Translations under genes and position numbers: made by a program | Shown: positions 1 to 8,521 of the stretch, piece after piece | Numbering within the stretch: position 1 is the stretch's first letter | Layout: each line of letters begins with the position of its first letter | The notes under the pieces: model-generated | The model's input: only the letters and a program-made list of their open reading frames with translations | Told to the model about the DNA's origin: nothing | The model's database searches: none | Origin: Acetobacteraceae bacterium | GTDB lineage: Bacteria; Pseudomonadota; Alphaproteobacteria; Acetobacterales; Acetobacteraceae | NCBI GenBank assembly: GCA_024280945.1 | Contig: JAMXLO010000103.1 | Span: forward strand, 35,555 to 99,554 | DNA length: 64,000 nucleotides | Direction of reading: 5' to 3'

Positions 1-144
1 GTCAATACCGGTTCGCTGCGCGAGCTTATTCTCCATAGCGGGAGCGGGTGGCTGGCCGCGCTGCTGCTCTGCATGGGATTTGTCACAACATTCGGTGCAG
101 TCGCCCTAGGTCTCGCCGCAAGCCGCGGCGAGACAGCGGATTAG
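1..144 (+). CDS. C-terminal end of an unidentified membrane protein (partial)
   Basis: An open frame enters from the left edge and stops at TAG 142-144, leaving 47 residues. The middle is a hydrophobic stretch (about residues 17-40, rich in Leu, Ala, Gly and Phe) followed by a short polar tail ending in GETAD, which looks like a last transmembrane helix with a free C-terminus. The first residues (a short polar segment with RELI) would be a loop. Nothing identifies the family. About 150 bp without a gene follow before the convergent monooxygenase. It could be a permease or sensor; the frame is continuous, but with no start visible, confidence is moderate. Confidence 0.5.
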   Translation, partial: VNTGSLRELILHSGSGWLAALLLCMGFVTTFGAVALGLAASRGETAD

Positions 145-298
145 GCGCCGACACATCCGGATCGCGACTGCGGACCAACGTCCCACGAGCGGGTACATCG
201 CGCGACACTTGTCATTCTGGCCGTCTAGACAGCCCATACCATGTCGAAGGCGGAGATGGCGTCGCGAACCTGCCTGATGCGAAGTGCTCGCTGGTGCC

Positions 299-1345
299 TC
301 ATTGTGCGGCCTCGGCCTGCGCCGGTTCGGCAAACAGCGGCATCACCTCGCGCGCCAAGCGGCGCATGCTCTGCCGGCCACGCTCGCCGCCGCCCGAACC
401 ACCGCCATTGACCAGCACGTAACCGACACCGGCCTGGCGCAGCGTTTCCAGCCGGTGCGCAATTTCGTCCGGGCTGCCGTACATCGCGCTGTTGACGTTG
501 ACCGTGTGCGGATCGCCGGTGGCGCGGTCGGGGCCACCGTGCACTGTGCCGTCAGGCTGCGTTGCCAGCTTCAATTGGCGCAAGCGGTTGTGCAACCGCC
601 GCTCCAGCGCTGCGTCGCGTTCATCGGCTCTGTCCGTAACGAAGAACGCGCGCGTTACGCCGACCCGCATTGGATCGTAGCGCCGCCCTTGCAACTCGAC
701 GGCGGCACGGAACCAGGCGATGCTCTGCGCCACGTCCTCGGGCGACGCATATTGCCCGAGCAGCAGGTTGAATCCGCGTTCGGCGACGCTGCGGATCGAG
801 CGCTCGCTGCCGGCGCCCATCCAAATCTGCGGATGCGGCTTCTGCGCCGAAGGCGGTTCGACGACGATGTCGTTGAACCGCCAGTACTTGCCGCGATGCG
901 AGAAGCGCTGCTCGGAGGTCCATGCCTTCAGCAGTATTTCGAGCGACTCTTCGAAGCGCGCATCGGCTTCTTGCATCGGCATGTCGAAGCCGGCGAACTC
1001 GTTGTAGCGATAGCCTTTGCCGATGCCGAAATCGAGCCGGCCGCCGGACAGCAGGTCGAGCGTTGCCGCCTGCTCGGCCAGCAGCACGGGGTTGTGCCAA
1101 GGCAGCACGATCACCGCCGTGCCGAGACGCAGCGTGCGCGTGCGAGCGCCGAGCCAGGTCAGCAGGTTCAGTGTGGCCGAGACCTGGCCGAAGCCGGTGA
1201 AGTGATGTTCGACGACAAAGGTTCCGTGGAAGCCAAGTGCCTCGGCTTCGATGTTGTATTCGATGAAGTCACGGTAGCCCTCGGCGCTATCGAACTCGCC
1301 GCTGCCGCGGCGCGCAGCGGCGCTGCCGAACAATCCGAACCGCAT
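299..1345 (-). CDS. LLM class flavin-dependent oxidoreductase (bacterial luciferase-like)
   Basis: A 348-residue protein of the luciferase-like monooxygenase (LLM) superfamily, which uses reduced flavin from a partner reductase and O2 to oxidise small organic substrates in the cytoplasm. The N-terminus (MRFGLF), the EHHF motif near residue 46, the segment AVIVLPWHNPVLLAEQAATL and the SGGRLDFGIGKGY motif are the family's usual barrel-strand landmarks. Length is normal. The C-terminus has a Gly-rich loop (GGGSGGGERG) before a last helix. It is divergent from a second LLM starting 70 bp away at 1416, so the two may share a control region. Substrate unknown. Confidence 0.9.
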   Translation of the reverse strand: MRFGLFGSAAARRGSGEFDSAEGYRDFIEYNIEAEALGFHGTFVVEHHFTGFGQVSATLNLLTWLGARTRTLRLGTAVIVLPWHNPVLLAEQAATLDLLSGGRLDFGIGKGYRYNEFAGFDMPMQEADARFEESLEILLKAWTSEQRFSHRGKYWRFNDIVVEPPSAQKPHPQIWMGAGSERSIRSVAERGFNLLLGQYASPEDVAQSIAWFRAAVELQGRRYDPMRVGVTRAFFVTDRADERDAALERRLHNRLRQLKLATQPDGTVHGGPDRATGDPHTVNVNSAMYGSPDEIAHRLETLRQAGVGYVLVNGGGSGGGERGRQSMRRLAREVMPLFAEPAQAEAAQ

Positions 1346-1415
1346 GTGATGGTCTCCATTGTCGAGGGCAGGTTACGCGTTGCGCAGTGGCCGGCCAAAT
1401 GCCACGCTGACACGC

Positions 1416-2447
1416 ATGGAGTTCGGCTGGTACCACGAGTTCCACCGTCAGGTGGAACAGCAATCGGACGCCGATGCCTTCGCCCAGGCGCTTGAGCAGG
1501 TGGTGGAGGCCGAGCGCTGGGGGCTGGATGCAGTCTGGCTGGCGGAGATTCACCAGCAGGCCTCGCGTTCCGTGCTGAGCGCGCCGCTGACCGTCGCGGC
1601 CGCGATCGCCGCACGAACCAGCCGTCTTAAGATCGGCACCGGCGTGCAGGTACTGCCACTGTGCCATCCGCTGCGGCTGGCGGAGGAGACTGCGACCATC
1701 GACCAGATCAGTCGCGGGCGGCTGCTGCTGGGTGCGGGTCGCAGCGGCAATCCGCGTGCCTATGCCGCGTATGGCGTGCCGTATGCGGAAAGCCGCGAGC
1801 GGTTCTACGAGACGCTGGACATCCTCAAGCAGGCATGGACGCAGCCAAGCTTCTCCTACGCGGGCAAATACTGGCAGTTCAACGAGGCGCGTGCGGTGCC
1901 GCGGCCGTACCAGCAGCCGCACCCGCCGATCCGTATCGCCGGCGCCAGCGAGGACACGTTCCCGGTACTCGGCGCTCTTGGTTACCCGCTGTTCGTCGCT
2001 GTGCGCAGCGGCTCGCTGTCCGGGTTGGCGCCCGATCTGCAGGCGTATCGCGACGCCTATCAGGCCGCCGGCCATCCGGGAAAAGGCGGTGTGTATCTAC
2101 GCCTGTCGCTGCATCTCGCAGATACCGATGCGCGCGCGCTGGAAGAGGCCGAGCCGAGCGTGATGCAGGGCTACCGGACCCTGACGACGCGGCTGGAAGG
2201 TTCTCCGAACGCCCGCCGGCGTGCCGAGCTGGAGACGGTGCGCAGCATCACCTATGAACAGGTGCTGCGTGACAAAGTCGTGGTGGGCTCTCCCGGGCAC
2301 GTTGCAGAAAGGCTGCTGCAGCTGCATCGGGAACTGGAGATTGATGGCATCCTGGCCGAGTTGAATTTTGGCGGCGCCATCCCGGCAGAGCTGATGATGC
2401 GTTCGCTGCGGCTGCTGTGCGAAGAAGTGAAGCCGCGGTTCGTCTGA
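1416..2447 (+). CDS. LLM class flavin-dependent oxidoreductase
   Basis: A 343-residue luciferase-like monooxygenase. I start it at ATG 1416 (MEFGWYHEFHRQ), because this is where similarity to the family begins; an in-frame TTG at 1359 would add 19 residues overlapping the divergent gene's upstream region. Landmarks are LAEIHQQ in place of the usual EHH, TGVQVLPLCHPLRLAEETAT and SRGRLLLGAGRSG. The last part (VVGSPGHVAERLLQL) is the usual helix that closes the barrel. It needs FMNH2 from a reductase not present nearby. It is transcribed away from the LLM at 299-1345, followed after 60 bp by the transglutaminase gene. Substrate unknown. Confidence 0.9.
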   Translation: MEFGWYHEFHRQVEQQSDADAFAQALEQVVEAERWGLDAVWLAEIHQQASRSVLSAPLTVAAAIAARTSRLKIGTGVQVLPLCHPLRLAEETATIDQISRGRLLLGAGRSGNPRAYAAYGVPYAESRERFYETLDILKQAWTQPSFSYAGKYWQFNEARAVPRPYQQPHPPIRIAGASEDTFPVLGALGYPLFVAVRSGSLSGLAPDLQAYRDAYQAAGHPGKGGVYLRLSLHLADTDARALEEAEPSVMQGYRTLTTRLEGSPNARRRAELETVRSITYEQVLRDKVVVGSPGHVAERLLQLHRELEIDGILAELNFGGAIPAELMMRSLRLLCEEVKPRFV

Positions 2448-2507
2448 GGATCCTGTGCACGCCAATGTGATGGAGCCCGAACCGCCCGTGCGAGTTGTCA
2501 TACGCCC

Positions 2508-3392
2508 ATGACCGTTCTGCGCGTTATCCACCGCACGCACTATCGTTATTCGGGACCGGTCACTTTCGGCCCGCACCGACTGATGATGCGGCCACGGGAT
2601 AGCCATGATCTGCGGTTGCTCGACACCGGGCTCACTATGTCGCCACCGGCGTCGGTGCGGTGGCTGCACGACGTATTCGACAACTCCGTCGCGATCGCCC
2701 GATTCTCCCAGCCGGGCGCCGAGTTGCTGGTGGAGTCGTCGTTCCGCGCCGAGCATTTTCCGCTGTCAGAGGCAGCGGTGGTGTTGGAAGAGTATGCGCG
2801 GCGATATCCGTTCAGCTATGACGCACTGGAGATCCCTGATCTCGGCCACACAATGGAGCGTCACTATCCCGATCCGGAACGCCGGATCGATGCCTGGGCA
2901 CGACGCTTCGTTGAGCAGCGCCAGGATGGCGACACAATGGCGATCCTGCACGACATGGTCCGGGCGATCGCCGCCGAGTTCAACTACAACTGGCGTGATG
3001 AGATGGGTACCCAGGACCCTCTGGTGACGCTGAACACGGGCACGGGCACCTGTCGCGATTTTGCATTGTTCCTGATGGAGGCGGCACGGAGTCTGGGCTT
3101 CGCTGCGCGTTTCGTCTCGGGTTATCTGTACGACGAAGAGCGGGTCGGTGAACCGCAGCTGGTGGGCGGCGGCGTCACGCATGCCTGGGTGCAGATCTAT
3201 CTGCCGGGTGGCGGATGGGTCGAGTTCGATCCGACCAACACGCTGGTGGGTGGGCGCAACCTGATCCGGGTGGCTGTCGCGCGAGACCCGAGTCAGGCGG
3301 TCCCATTGAGCGGCAGTTTCACTGGGCCGACCAATGCGTATCTTGGCATGGACGTGCAGGTGCAGATCACCGCGGATGCTGGAGGCAATTGA
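2508..3392 (+). CDS. transglutaminase-like cysteine protease family protein
   Basis: A 294-residue protein with the bacterial transglutaminase-like layout: an N-terminal beta domain (MTVLRVIHRTHYRY, GPHRLMMRPRD), then a papain-fold core. The catalytic triad is visible: Cys182 in GTGTCRDFA, His225 in THAWVQIYLPG and Asp241 in VEFDPTN. Such proteins are usually peptidases or amide hydrolases and often sit beside alpha-E/ATP-grasp proteins; those partners are absent here. No signal peptide is visible, so a cytoplasmic location is likely. Its stop shares one base with the start of the next gene (TGATG), which suggests co-translation with that small membrane protein. Confidence 0.9.
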   Translation: MTVLRVIHRTHYRYSGPVTFGPHRLMMRPRDSHDLRLLDTGLTMSPPASVRWLHDVFDNSVAIARFSQPGAELLVESSFRAEHFPLSEAAVVLEEYARRYPFSYDALEIPDLGHTMERHYPDPERRIDAWARRFVEQRQDGDTMAILHDMVRAIAAEFNYNWRDEMGTQDPLVTLNTGTGTCRDFALFLMEAARSLGFAARFVSGYLYDEERVGEPQLVGGGVTHAWVQIYLPGGGWVEFDPTNTLVGGRNLIRVAVARDPSQAVPLSGSFTGPTNAYLGMDVQVQITADAGGN

Positions 3393-3637
3393 TGAGCGAT
3401 TCGGGTTCGGGCGGTCTTCGTGACTCTATCACAGATGCAGCACAGCACGTTGCCGGTGGCGTTCACTCGGCGGCGGACCAGGTGAGCAATGCTGCGTGCC
3501 GGGCGCATGATGGCATCGGCGAGGTGCGCCAAGTGATCCGCGCGCAGCCGATCACCGCCGCGCTTGTGGTGTTCGCGCTGGGTTATCTGTTCGGACGGCT
3601 GGGCGCCCTCATTCCGAGCGGGTCGCGGCGTGCCTGA
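3392..3637 (+). CDS. small YqjD/ElaB-like membrane-anchored protein
   Basis: An 81-residue protein starting at ATG 3392, overlapping the preceding stop by one base. The first 50 residues are polar and helical (DSITDAAQHVAGGVHSAADQ, then DGIGEVRQVIRAQP), and the rest is one hydrophobic helix with a glycine pattern (VFALGYLFGRLGAL) and a basic tail. This is the layout of DUF883-like ElaB/YqjD proteins, which are C-tail-anchored inner-membrane proteins linked in E. coli to ribosome binding and stress; similarity is by layout only. Its 3' end overlaps the convergent permease gene by 29 bp. Confidence 0.65.
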   Translation: MSDSGSGGLRDSITDAAQHVAGGVHSAADQVSNAACRAHDGIGEVRQVIRAQPITAALVVFALGYLFGRLGALIPSGSRRA

Positions 3638-4439
3638 TCAGGGCGATCGCGGCGAGCGCTGCAGCGATGACCAGGAAGGATAGCCCGGTGGTGACCGTGC
3701 CGAGTGCGTACAGCACCGGTGTGGTGACGTTCGTCGTCATACCGAAGATTTCCAACGGCAGTGTATTGTCGCTGCCGGCGGTGAGCAGAGTGCGGGCAAA
3801 TTCGTCGTAGGACAGCGTAAAGCCGAACAAAGCGACGCCCACCACGCTGGGGGCGATGATCGGCAGCACCACGTGACGAAATCGCTGCCACGGCGAAGCC
3901 CCGAGGTCGAGAGCTGCTTCCTCCCAGGCGCGGTTGAAGCGGTTGAACACGGCGAACATGATCAGCAGGCCGAACGGCAGCGTCCAGGTGAGCTGGGCGC
4001 CGAAGGCTGAGGTGTACCAGGTCGGATCAAGCCCCGCGAGATTGAACAACAGGCCGATGCCGAGACTGACCAGGATCGATGGGATGATCAGGCTGGCGAC
4101 GGTGAGGGTGAACAATGCGCCGCTGCCGATGAAGCGACGGCGAAATGCGAGGCCGGCGGCAATCGAGATGACCACGGTTGTCGCCATGACCATGCTGCCA
4201 AGCAGCAGCGATCGGGTGAGGGCACCCGCGAAGTCGCCGACGGCCTGCGGCTCGAACAGGCGTGCGAACCAGTGCAGCGAGACGCCATTCATCGGAAAGG
4301 TGAGGCCCCCGTTCGGTCCCTGGAACGAGAGGATGATGATGGTGAGAGTGGGTCCGTAGAGGAACAGCACGAACAGGCAGAAGAACGCTGTCAGGACGGT
4401 GCGGCCGATGAGTGTGAGGGTCACCGGTGGCCGCCGCAA
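3609..4439 (-). CDS. ABC transporter permease, spermidine/putrescine (PotC) type
   Basis: A 276-residue inner-membrane protein with about six hydrophobic helices. The EAA loop typical of binding-protein-dependent permeases is WEEAALDLGASPWQRFRHVV (about residues 170-190), where the ATPase would dock. An N-terminal TM helix is followed by the periplasmic stretch GPNGGLTFPMNGVSLHWF, which is typical of PotC-like permeases. It is the last gene of the minus-strand order binding protein, PotB-type permease, PotC-type permease. A palindromic repeat separates it from the PotB-type gene. The ATPase is not encoded in the window. Confidence 0.88.
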   Translation of the reverse strand: MRRPPVTLTLIGRTVLTAFFCLFVLFLYGPTLTIIILSFQGPNGGLTFPMNGVSLHWFARLFEPQAVGDFAGALTRSLLLGSMVMATTVVISIAAGLAFRRRFIGSGALFTLTVASLIIPSILVSLGIGLLFNLAGLDPTWYTSAFGAQLTWTLPFGLLIMFAVFNRFNRAWEEAALDLGASPWQRFRHVVLPIIAPSVVGVALFGFTLSYDEFARTLLTAGSDNTLPLEIFGMTTNVTTPVLYALGTVTTGLSFLVIAAALAAIALIRHAATRSE

Positions 4440-4441
4440 TT

Positions 4442-4536
4442 CTCCCCCTTCCCTTGCGGGAGGGGGTGAGGGGGAGGGGACCCGCGTCTATACGCAGACC
4501 CCTCCCCCCGCCCCCCTCCCGCGAGGGGAGGGGGAG
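4442..4536. repeat. GC-rich inverted repeat (REP-like) between two permease genes
   Basis: Two arms of 38 bp (4442-4479 and 4499-4536) are inverted copies that match at 33 of 38 positions, separated by a 19-bp centre. The arms consist of C-runs and G-runs around TTGCGGGAGG / CCTCCCGCGAGG, so the RNA would fold into a long hairpin. The right-hand 24 bases (4516-4539) recur with one mismatch at 10278-10301, so this is a dispersed element rather than a one-off terminator. It lies inside an operon and may stabilise the upstream part of the message. Confidence 0.85.
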
Positions 4537-4557
4537 TAGTTCGTGCGATCTTCGCCG

Positions 4558-5424
4558 TCACAGCTCCTTCCTGATGGCGACGATGCGCAGGATCGCGGCG
4601 ATCATCAGCAGCACGACGGCGAGCAGCACCACCGCGTTGGCGCAGGCGGCGGGGTATTGCAGCAAAGAGATCTGGTTGGAGATCATCAGACCGACGGATG
4701 CACTCTGCCCGCCGCTCATCAGCCGCACGGTGATGAAGTCGCCCATCACCAGCGTGACGACGAAGATCGAGCCTATGGCGATGCCGGGCTTGCACAACGG
4801 GATGATGACGTGCGCAACGATCTGCCAGAAGCGGGCGCCACCGTCGATCGCCGCCTCGATCAGACGCCGGTCGATCCGCATCATGGTATTGAAGATCGGC
4901 GTCACCACGAACAATGTATACAGATGCACATACGCAAGCACCACAGCGAAGTCGGAGAACAGCAGGAACTCCAGCGGTTGGCGGATCAGGCCGAGGCGCA
5001 GCAATACCGTGTTGAGCAGGCCCTCGCGGCCGAGAAAGGGCACCCAGGAGATCATGCGGATGATGTTCGAGGTGAGGAACGGGATCGTGCATACCAGAAA
5101 CAGCACGAGCTGTGTCACCCGTCCTTGCACCACGAAGGCGAGATAGAACGACACCCAGAAGCCGACGACCAACGTTATCGCCCAGACGATGGCGGTGAAG
5201 CGCAATGTGCTGAGATAGGTGCGCCAGGTGACCATGGATCCCAGGACATCACGATAGTTCGTCAGCACGAAGCTGGGGATGATCTGGACGCTGTCGTAGT
5301 CGAAGAAGCTGACAACGACCAACACGATCATCGGCAGCAGTAGGAAGGCGGCAAGGATGACCGCGAGCGGCGCCGCCTGCAGGTAGGGCGCGCGCAGCTT
5401 CACGCGGCGATGAACTCGTTCCAT
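4558..5424 (-). CDS. ABC transporter permease, spermidine/putrescine (PotB) type
   Basis: A 288-residue inner-membrane permease with about six TM helices; the first is AAPLAVILAAFLLLPMIVLV. The loop EAAIDGGARFWQIVAHVIIP (about residues 190-210) is the EAA motif contacting the ATPase. It overlaps the end of the upstream binding-protein gene. ATG at 5424 gives a 25-bp overlap, while GTG at 5403 would give the classic GTGA overlap and 281 residues; I cannot decide between them. It would import a polyamine-like or small cationic/organic solute with the PotC-type partner. No cognate ATPase lies nearby. Confidence 0.88.
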   Translation of the reverse strand: MERVHRRVKLRAPYLQAAPLAVILAAFLLLPMIVLVVVSFFDYDSVQIIPSFVLTNYRDVLGSMVTWRTYLSTLRFTAIVWAITLVVGFWVSFYLAFVVQGRVTQLVLFLVCTIPFLTSNIIRMISWVPFLGREGLLNTVLLRLGLIRQPLEFLLFSDFAVVLAYVHLYTLFVVTPIFNTMMRIDRRLIEAAIDGGARFWQIVAHVIIPLCKPGIAIGSIFVVTLVMGDFITVRLMSGGQSASVGLMISNQISLLQYPAACANAVVLLAVVLLMIAAILRIVAIRKEL

Positions 5425-6674
5425 TTCTGGATCATGTAACGATCCTCGGTCATCACCGAGTTCCAGCAGGCCACGTGGCCCATGCGCTCGTAGAAAGAAC
5501 CACCATCGCGCACTGCGCCGGCTTTTTCCATGATCTTGCCCTCGGGGCTTTTGATGTCGGCCTGTGCGGGCTTACCTTCGATCCAGAAGCCCCATTCGTC
5601 CGGGCTCATATAGTTTTTCGACGTCTCCAGCACCGCGCTGTAGTAGCCCTGGCGATTGAGATATGCGCCGACCCAGCCGGACAGATACCAGTTGATGTAC
5701 TCGTAGGCAGCATCCAGTTCGAGCCCGCTCAGATGTTTGGCGATGCCGAGGCCGCCGGCCCAGGCACGATAGCCTTCCGCCAATGGCTGGTAGGTGCAGG
5801 CAATACCCTTGGATCGCACGGCGGCGACCGCCGGCGACCACATCGACTGGATCACCACCTCGCCGGACGTCATCAGGTTGACGCTCTCATCAAAGGTTTT
5901 CCAGAAGGCCCGGAACTGGCCGGATTTCTTGGTGTCGATCAGAAAGGCGACGGTCTTGTCGATCTCCGGGCGGGTCATGTTGCCCTTGTCGACGTATTGC
6001 ATCGTGCCGAGCGATTCCATGACCATCGCAGCGTCCATGATGCCGATGCCGGGGATATTGAGGATCGCCGCCTTGCCCTTAAAGGTCGGATCGACCAGAT
6101 CCTTCCAATTCCTGATCGGCCGGCCGACGAGATCGGGGCGGATCCCGAGGGTGTCGGCGTTGTAGATGGTCGGAATAAGTGTCGCCCATTGGGTTGGATG
6201 CGGCGCAAACTTCGTCGAGGCCTTGCTCTCGACGAAGGCCACAGTGTGCGGCGCGGTGCCTTGGGCAACCTGCGATGTCGGCGTGAGCTTGCCGCTGGTG
6301 AAGATCGGCACGATCTTGTCGAACAGTTTTATTCGTTTGGTGTCCATCGGCTGCAGCACGCCGGTGGGGAATACCTTCTTGGTGATGAAGTATTCGATGT
6401 CGGCCACATCATAAGATTTGGGCTGCGTCACCGCCTTTTGTGTGACGGCGTCGGTGTCGAGGGCGGTCATCTGCAAGGTGAAGCCCAGATCCGCTTTCAC
6501 CTTGTCGGCGATCGCATTGAGGTTCGATACACCGGTGCCGAACTGGCGCAGCGTCACGTTCTTGATGTTCTGCGCCCAGATGGTGGGAAAACCGGCCAGT
6601 GTTCCGGCTGTGGCGAGGCTGGCGGTGCGCAGCAGGCGGCGACGGCTGAAGGGGCCGGCAAGTTTCCTGATCAT
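5400..6674 (-). CDS. ABC transporter substrate-binding protein, PotD-like, Tat-exported
   Basis: A 424-residue periplasmic binding protein. I start it at ATG 6674, because the residues from here form a twin-arginine signal (MIRKLAGPFSRRRLLRTAS followed by a hydrophobic stretch to about residue 34, IWAQN); a longer frame upstream is unlikely. The mature part has the type 2 binding-protein look of PotD/extracellular family 1 (ADTLGIRPDLVGRPIRNWKD, then GKAAILNIPG). Tat export suggests the protein folds before leaving the cytoplasm. It heads a three-gene transport operon and faces the M81 metallopeptidase gene, whose product may process or relate to the imported compound. Confidence 0.88.
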   Translation of the reverse strand: MIRKLAGPFSRRRLLRTASLATAGTLAGFPTIWAQNIKNVTLRQFGTGVSNLNAIADKVKADLGFTLQMTALDTDAVTQKAVTQPKSYDVADIEYFITKKVFPTGVLQPMDTKRIKLFDKIVPIFTSGKLTPTSQVAQGTAPHTVAFVESKASTKFAPHPTQWATLIPTIYNADTLGIRPDLVGRPIRNWKDLVDPTFKGKAAILNIPGIGIMDAAMVMESLGTMQYVDKGNMTRPEIDKTVAFLIDTKKSGQFRAFWKTFDESVNLMTSGEVVIQSMWSPAVAAVRSKGIACTYQPLAEGYRAWAGGLGIAKHLSGLELDAAYEYINWYLSGWVGAYLNRQGYYSAVLETSKNYMSPDEWGFWIEGKPAQADIKSPEGKIMEKAGAVRDGGSFYERMGHVACWNSVMTEDRYMIQKWNEFIAA

Positions 6675-6854
6675 GGTGGCGGGGCGTCCTCTTTCCCGGT
6701 TCGTTCGGTGGGCGACAGTGCACGCGGTGTACCAGCGGCTGAAGGACCGAGACGTTCTGTCACGGCGCCAATTGCCTCTGCCGGAGGCACACGTTGGCGC
6801 GGAGAGCGGCAACGGCCGTATGCTGGGCGGATCGACCTATGTCCGGGGGACCCG

Positions 6855-8348
6855 ATGCGGCTGCTGCTGGCGACGATGTCGCACGAGACCAACACCTTCT
6901 CGCCGGTGCCGACCAGGCTGGAGCGGTTCTGTCGCGATGGGACCGCGCTGCTGGCCGGTCAGACAGCAATCGACTTCTATCGCGGCACGGGAACCTGCAT
7001 GGGCGGCTACCTTGCGGTGGCGGACGAGGTTGGGGCGGAGGTGGTGGTGCCCGTGTGCGCCAGCGCTCCACCCAGCGGGCCGGTGGACGGTGAAGCCTAC
7101 GAGACGTTCTGCCGCATGATCACCGATGAGGTGGCGAAGGGCGGGTTCGATGCTCTGTGGCTCGACCTGCATGGCGCCATGGTCACCGACCGGTTCGACG
7201 ATGGCGAGGGCGAACTGCTGCGCCGCATCCGCGCCATCGACAGGACGACGCCGCTCTGTGTGGCGTATGACATGCACGCCAATGTTTTCGACGCGATGGT
7301 CGGTAACGCGCAGGTGGTCACCGGCTACCAGACCTATCCGCACATCGACCAGAAGCAGACGGCGGAGCGTGCCGCGCGGGCATTGTTGTGCGTCATGCGC
7401 GGCGAGGTGCGTCCGACGTCCGCCTGGCGGTCGGCGCCGATGCTGCCGCATGTGATGGCGCAGGGGACGCATCGGACGCCGAACAGGGACCTGCAGGCGA
7501 TGTGTGCAGCATGGGAGGCGAGCGGGCGCGCACTGGCCGCCAGTCTGTTCGTCGGTTTCCCTCACGCCGATGTCGAGATGGCGGGACTGTCGGCGGTGGT
7601 GACGACGGACAACGATCCGGCGGACGCACGCGCGATGGTGGATGAACTGGTCAGCGCAGCCTGGCAGGCGCGGCGCGATTTCATGTTCCACATCGAACCG
7701 CTGGAGGCGTCGGTACGGCGCGCCAAGGCGCTCGGTGCGCCGGGGCAGTTACCGGTGGTGCTGCTTGATCACTACGACAACTGCGCCAGCGGCGGGACGA
7801 TGGATACCACAGACACGTTGCGCGAGATCATCCGGCAGGAGCTCGACGATGTGGTTTTCTTCGGCATCTACGATCCGGACGCGGTACGGCAGGCGGTGGA
7901 GGCGGGTGTCGGTGCGACGGTCACGGTGTCGATCGGCGCCAAACTGCCGATGCCGCAACTGCCGGTGGCGAGTTCGCCGCTGAGCGTCACCGGCGTGGTG
8001 CAGACGATTTCTTCCGGAGCTTTCCGGCTGAAGGGCGGGCTGACGCCCGGGTTGCAGGTATACATGGGGCGCACGGTGGTGCTGGATACCGGCAAGGTGC
8101 AGATCGTACTGCTGAGCCGCCACATCGAACCGACGGCACAGGAAATGCTGCAGGTGTTGGGGATTGATCCCTCGCGCAAGAAATACATGGCGATCAAGAG
8201 CCGCGTACACTGGCGTGCCGACCTCGGCAAGATTGCGCGGGAGATCGTCGAGTGCGCTGGTGTGGGGGTGTGCACATCCGACTATGGGCAGTTGACGTTC
8301 CGCAAAGTACGCCGGCCGGTGTTCCCACTCGATCCCGATATGCAGTAG
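6855..8348 (+). CDS. M81 family metallopeptidase (MlrC / microcystinase C-like)
   Basis: A 497-residue protein of the M81 family, whose founder MlrC cleaves the linear peptide products of microcystin breakdown; most relatives have unknown amide substrates. The start ATG 6855 opens MRLLLATMSHETNTFSPVPT, the conserved N-terminus. Candidate zinc ligands stand in DLHGAM, DMHAN and TYPHID. The C-terminal half (LDHYDNCASGGTMDTT) matches the family's second domain. Open frame extends far upstream, but only as antisense of the binding-protein gene. It is divergent, with 180 bp between starts, from the Pot-type operon, so an oligopeptide-like or amide import-and-hydrolysis unit is plausible. Confidence 0.9.
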   Translation: MRLLLATMSHETNTFSPVPTRLERFCRDGTALLAGQTAIDFYRGTGTCMGGYLAVADEVGAEVVVPVCASAPPSGPVDGEAYETFCRMITDEVAKGGFDALWLDLHGAMVTDRFDDGEGELLRRIRAIDRTTPLCVAYDMHANVFDAMVGNAQVVTGYQTYPHIDQKQTAERAARALLCVMRGEVRPTSAWRSAPMLPHVMAQGTHRTPNRDLQAMCAAWEASGRALAASLFVGFPHADVEMAGLSAVVTTDNDPADARAMVDELVSAAWQARRDFMFHIEPLEASVRRAKALGAPGQLPVVLLDHYDNCASGGTMDTTDTLREIIRQELDDVVFFGIYDPDAVRQAVEAGVGATVTVSIGAKLPMPQLPVASSPLSVTGVVQTISSGAFRLKGGLTPGLQVYMGRTVVLDTGKVQIVLLSRHIEPTAQEMLQVLGIDPSRKKYMAIKSRVHWRADLGKIAREIVECAGVGVCTSDYGQLTFRKVRRPVFPLDPDMQ

Positions 8349-8521
8349 GAGTGCAGCCGCTGCTGTAAGCCAATCAGTCAGTTGCCAATCAGGAACAGAA
8401 CCCGTTTTAGTCAGATACACACCGTCGAAGTTTAGGGAAGGTCAGGTCTGCGGGATGGCCGGGTCATGTCTGCCATAGTGTCGCCTTGCTGGCTGTGGCG
8501 GCTCGGCCGCTCGTACACAGC

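Noticed and set aside
284..1495. 403-codon open frame on the plus strand
   Set aside because: It is the antisense of the LLM gene at 299-1345, has low-complexity composition, and shows no family motif.
5475..6854. 460-codon upstream extension of the M81 metallopeptidase frame
   Set aside because: It lies antisense to the Tat-signal binding protein; the M81 family begins at MRLLLATMSHETN (6855).
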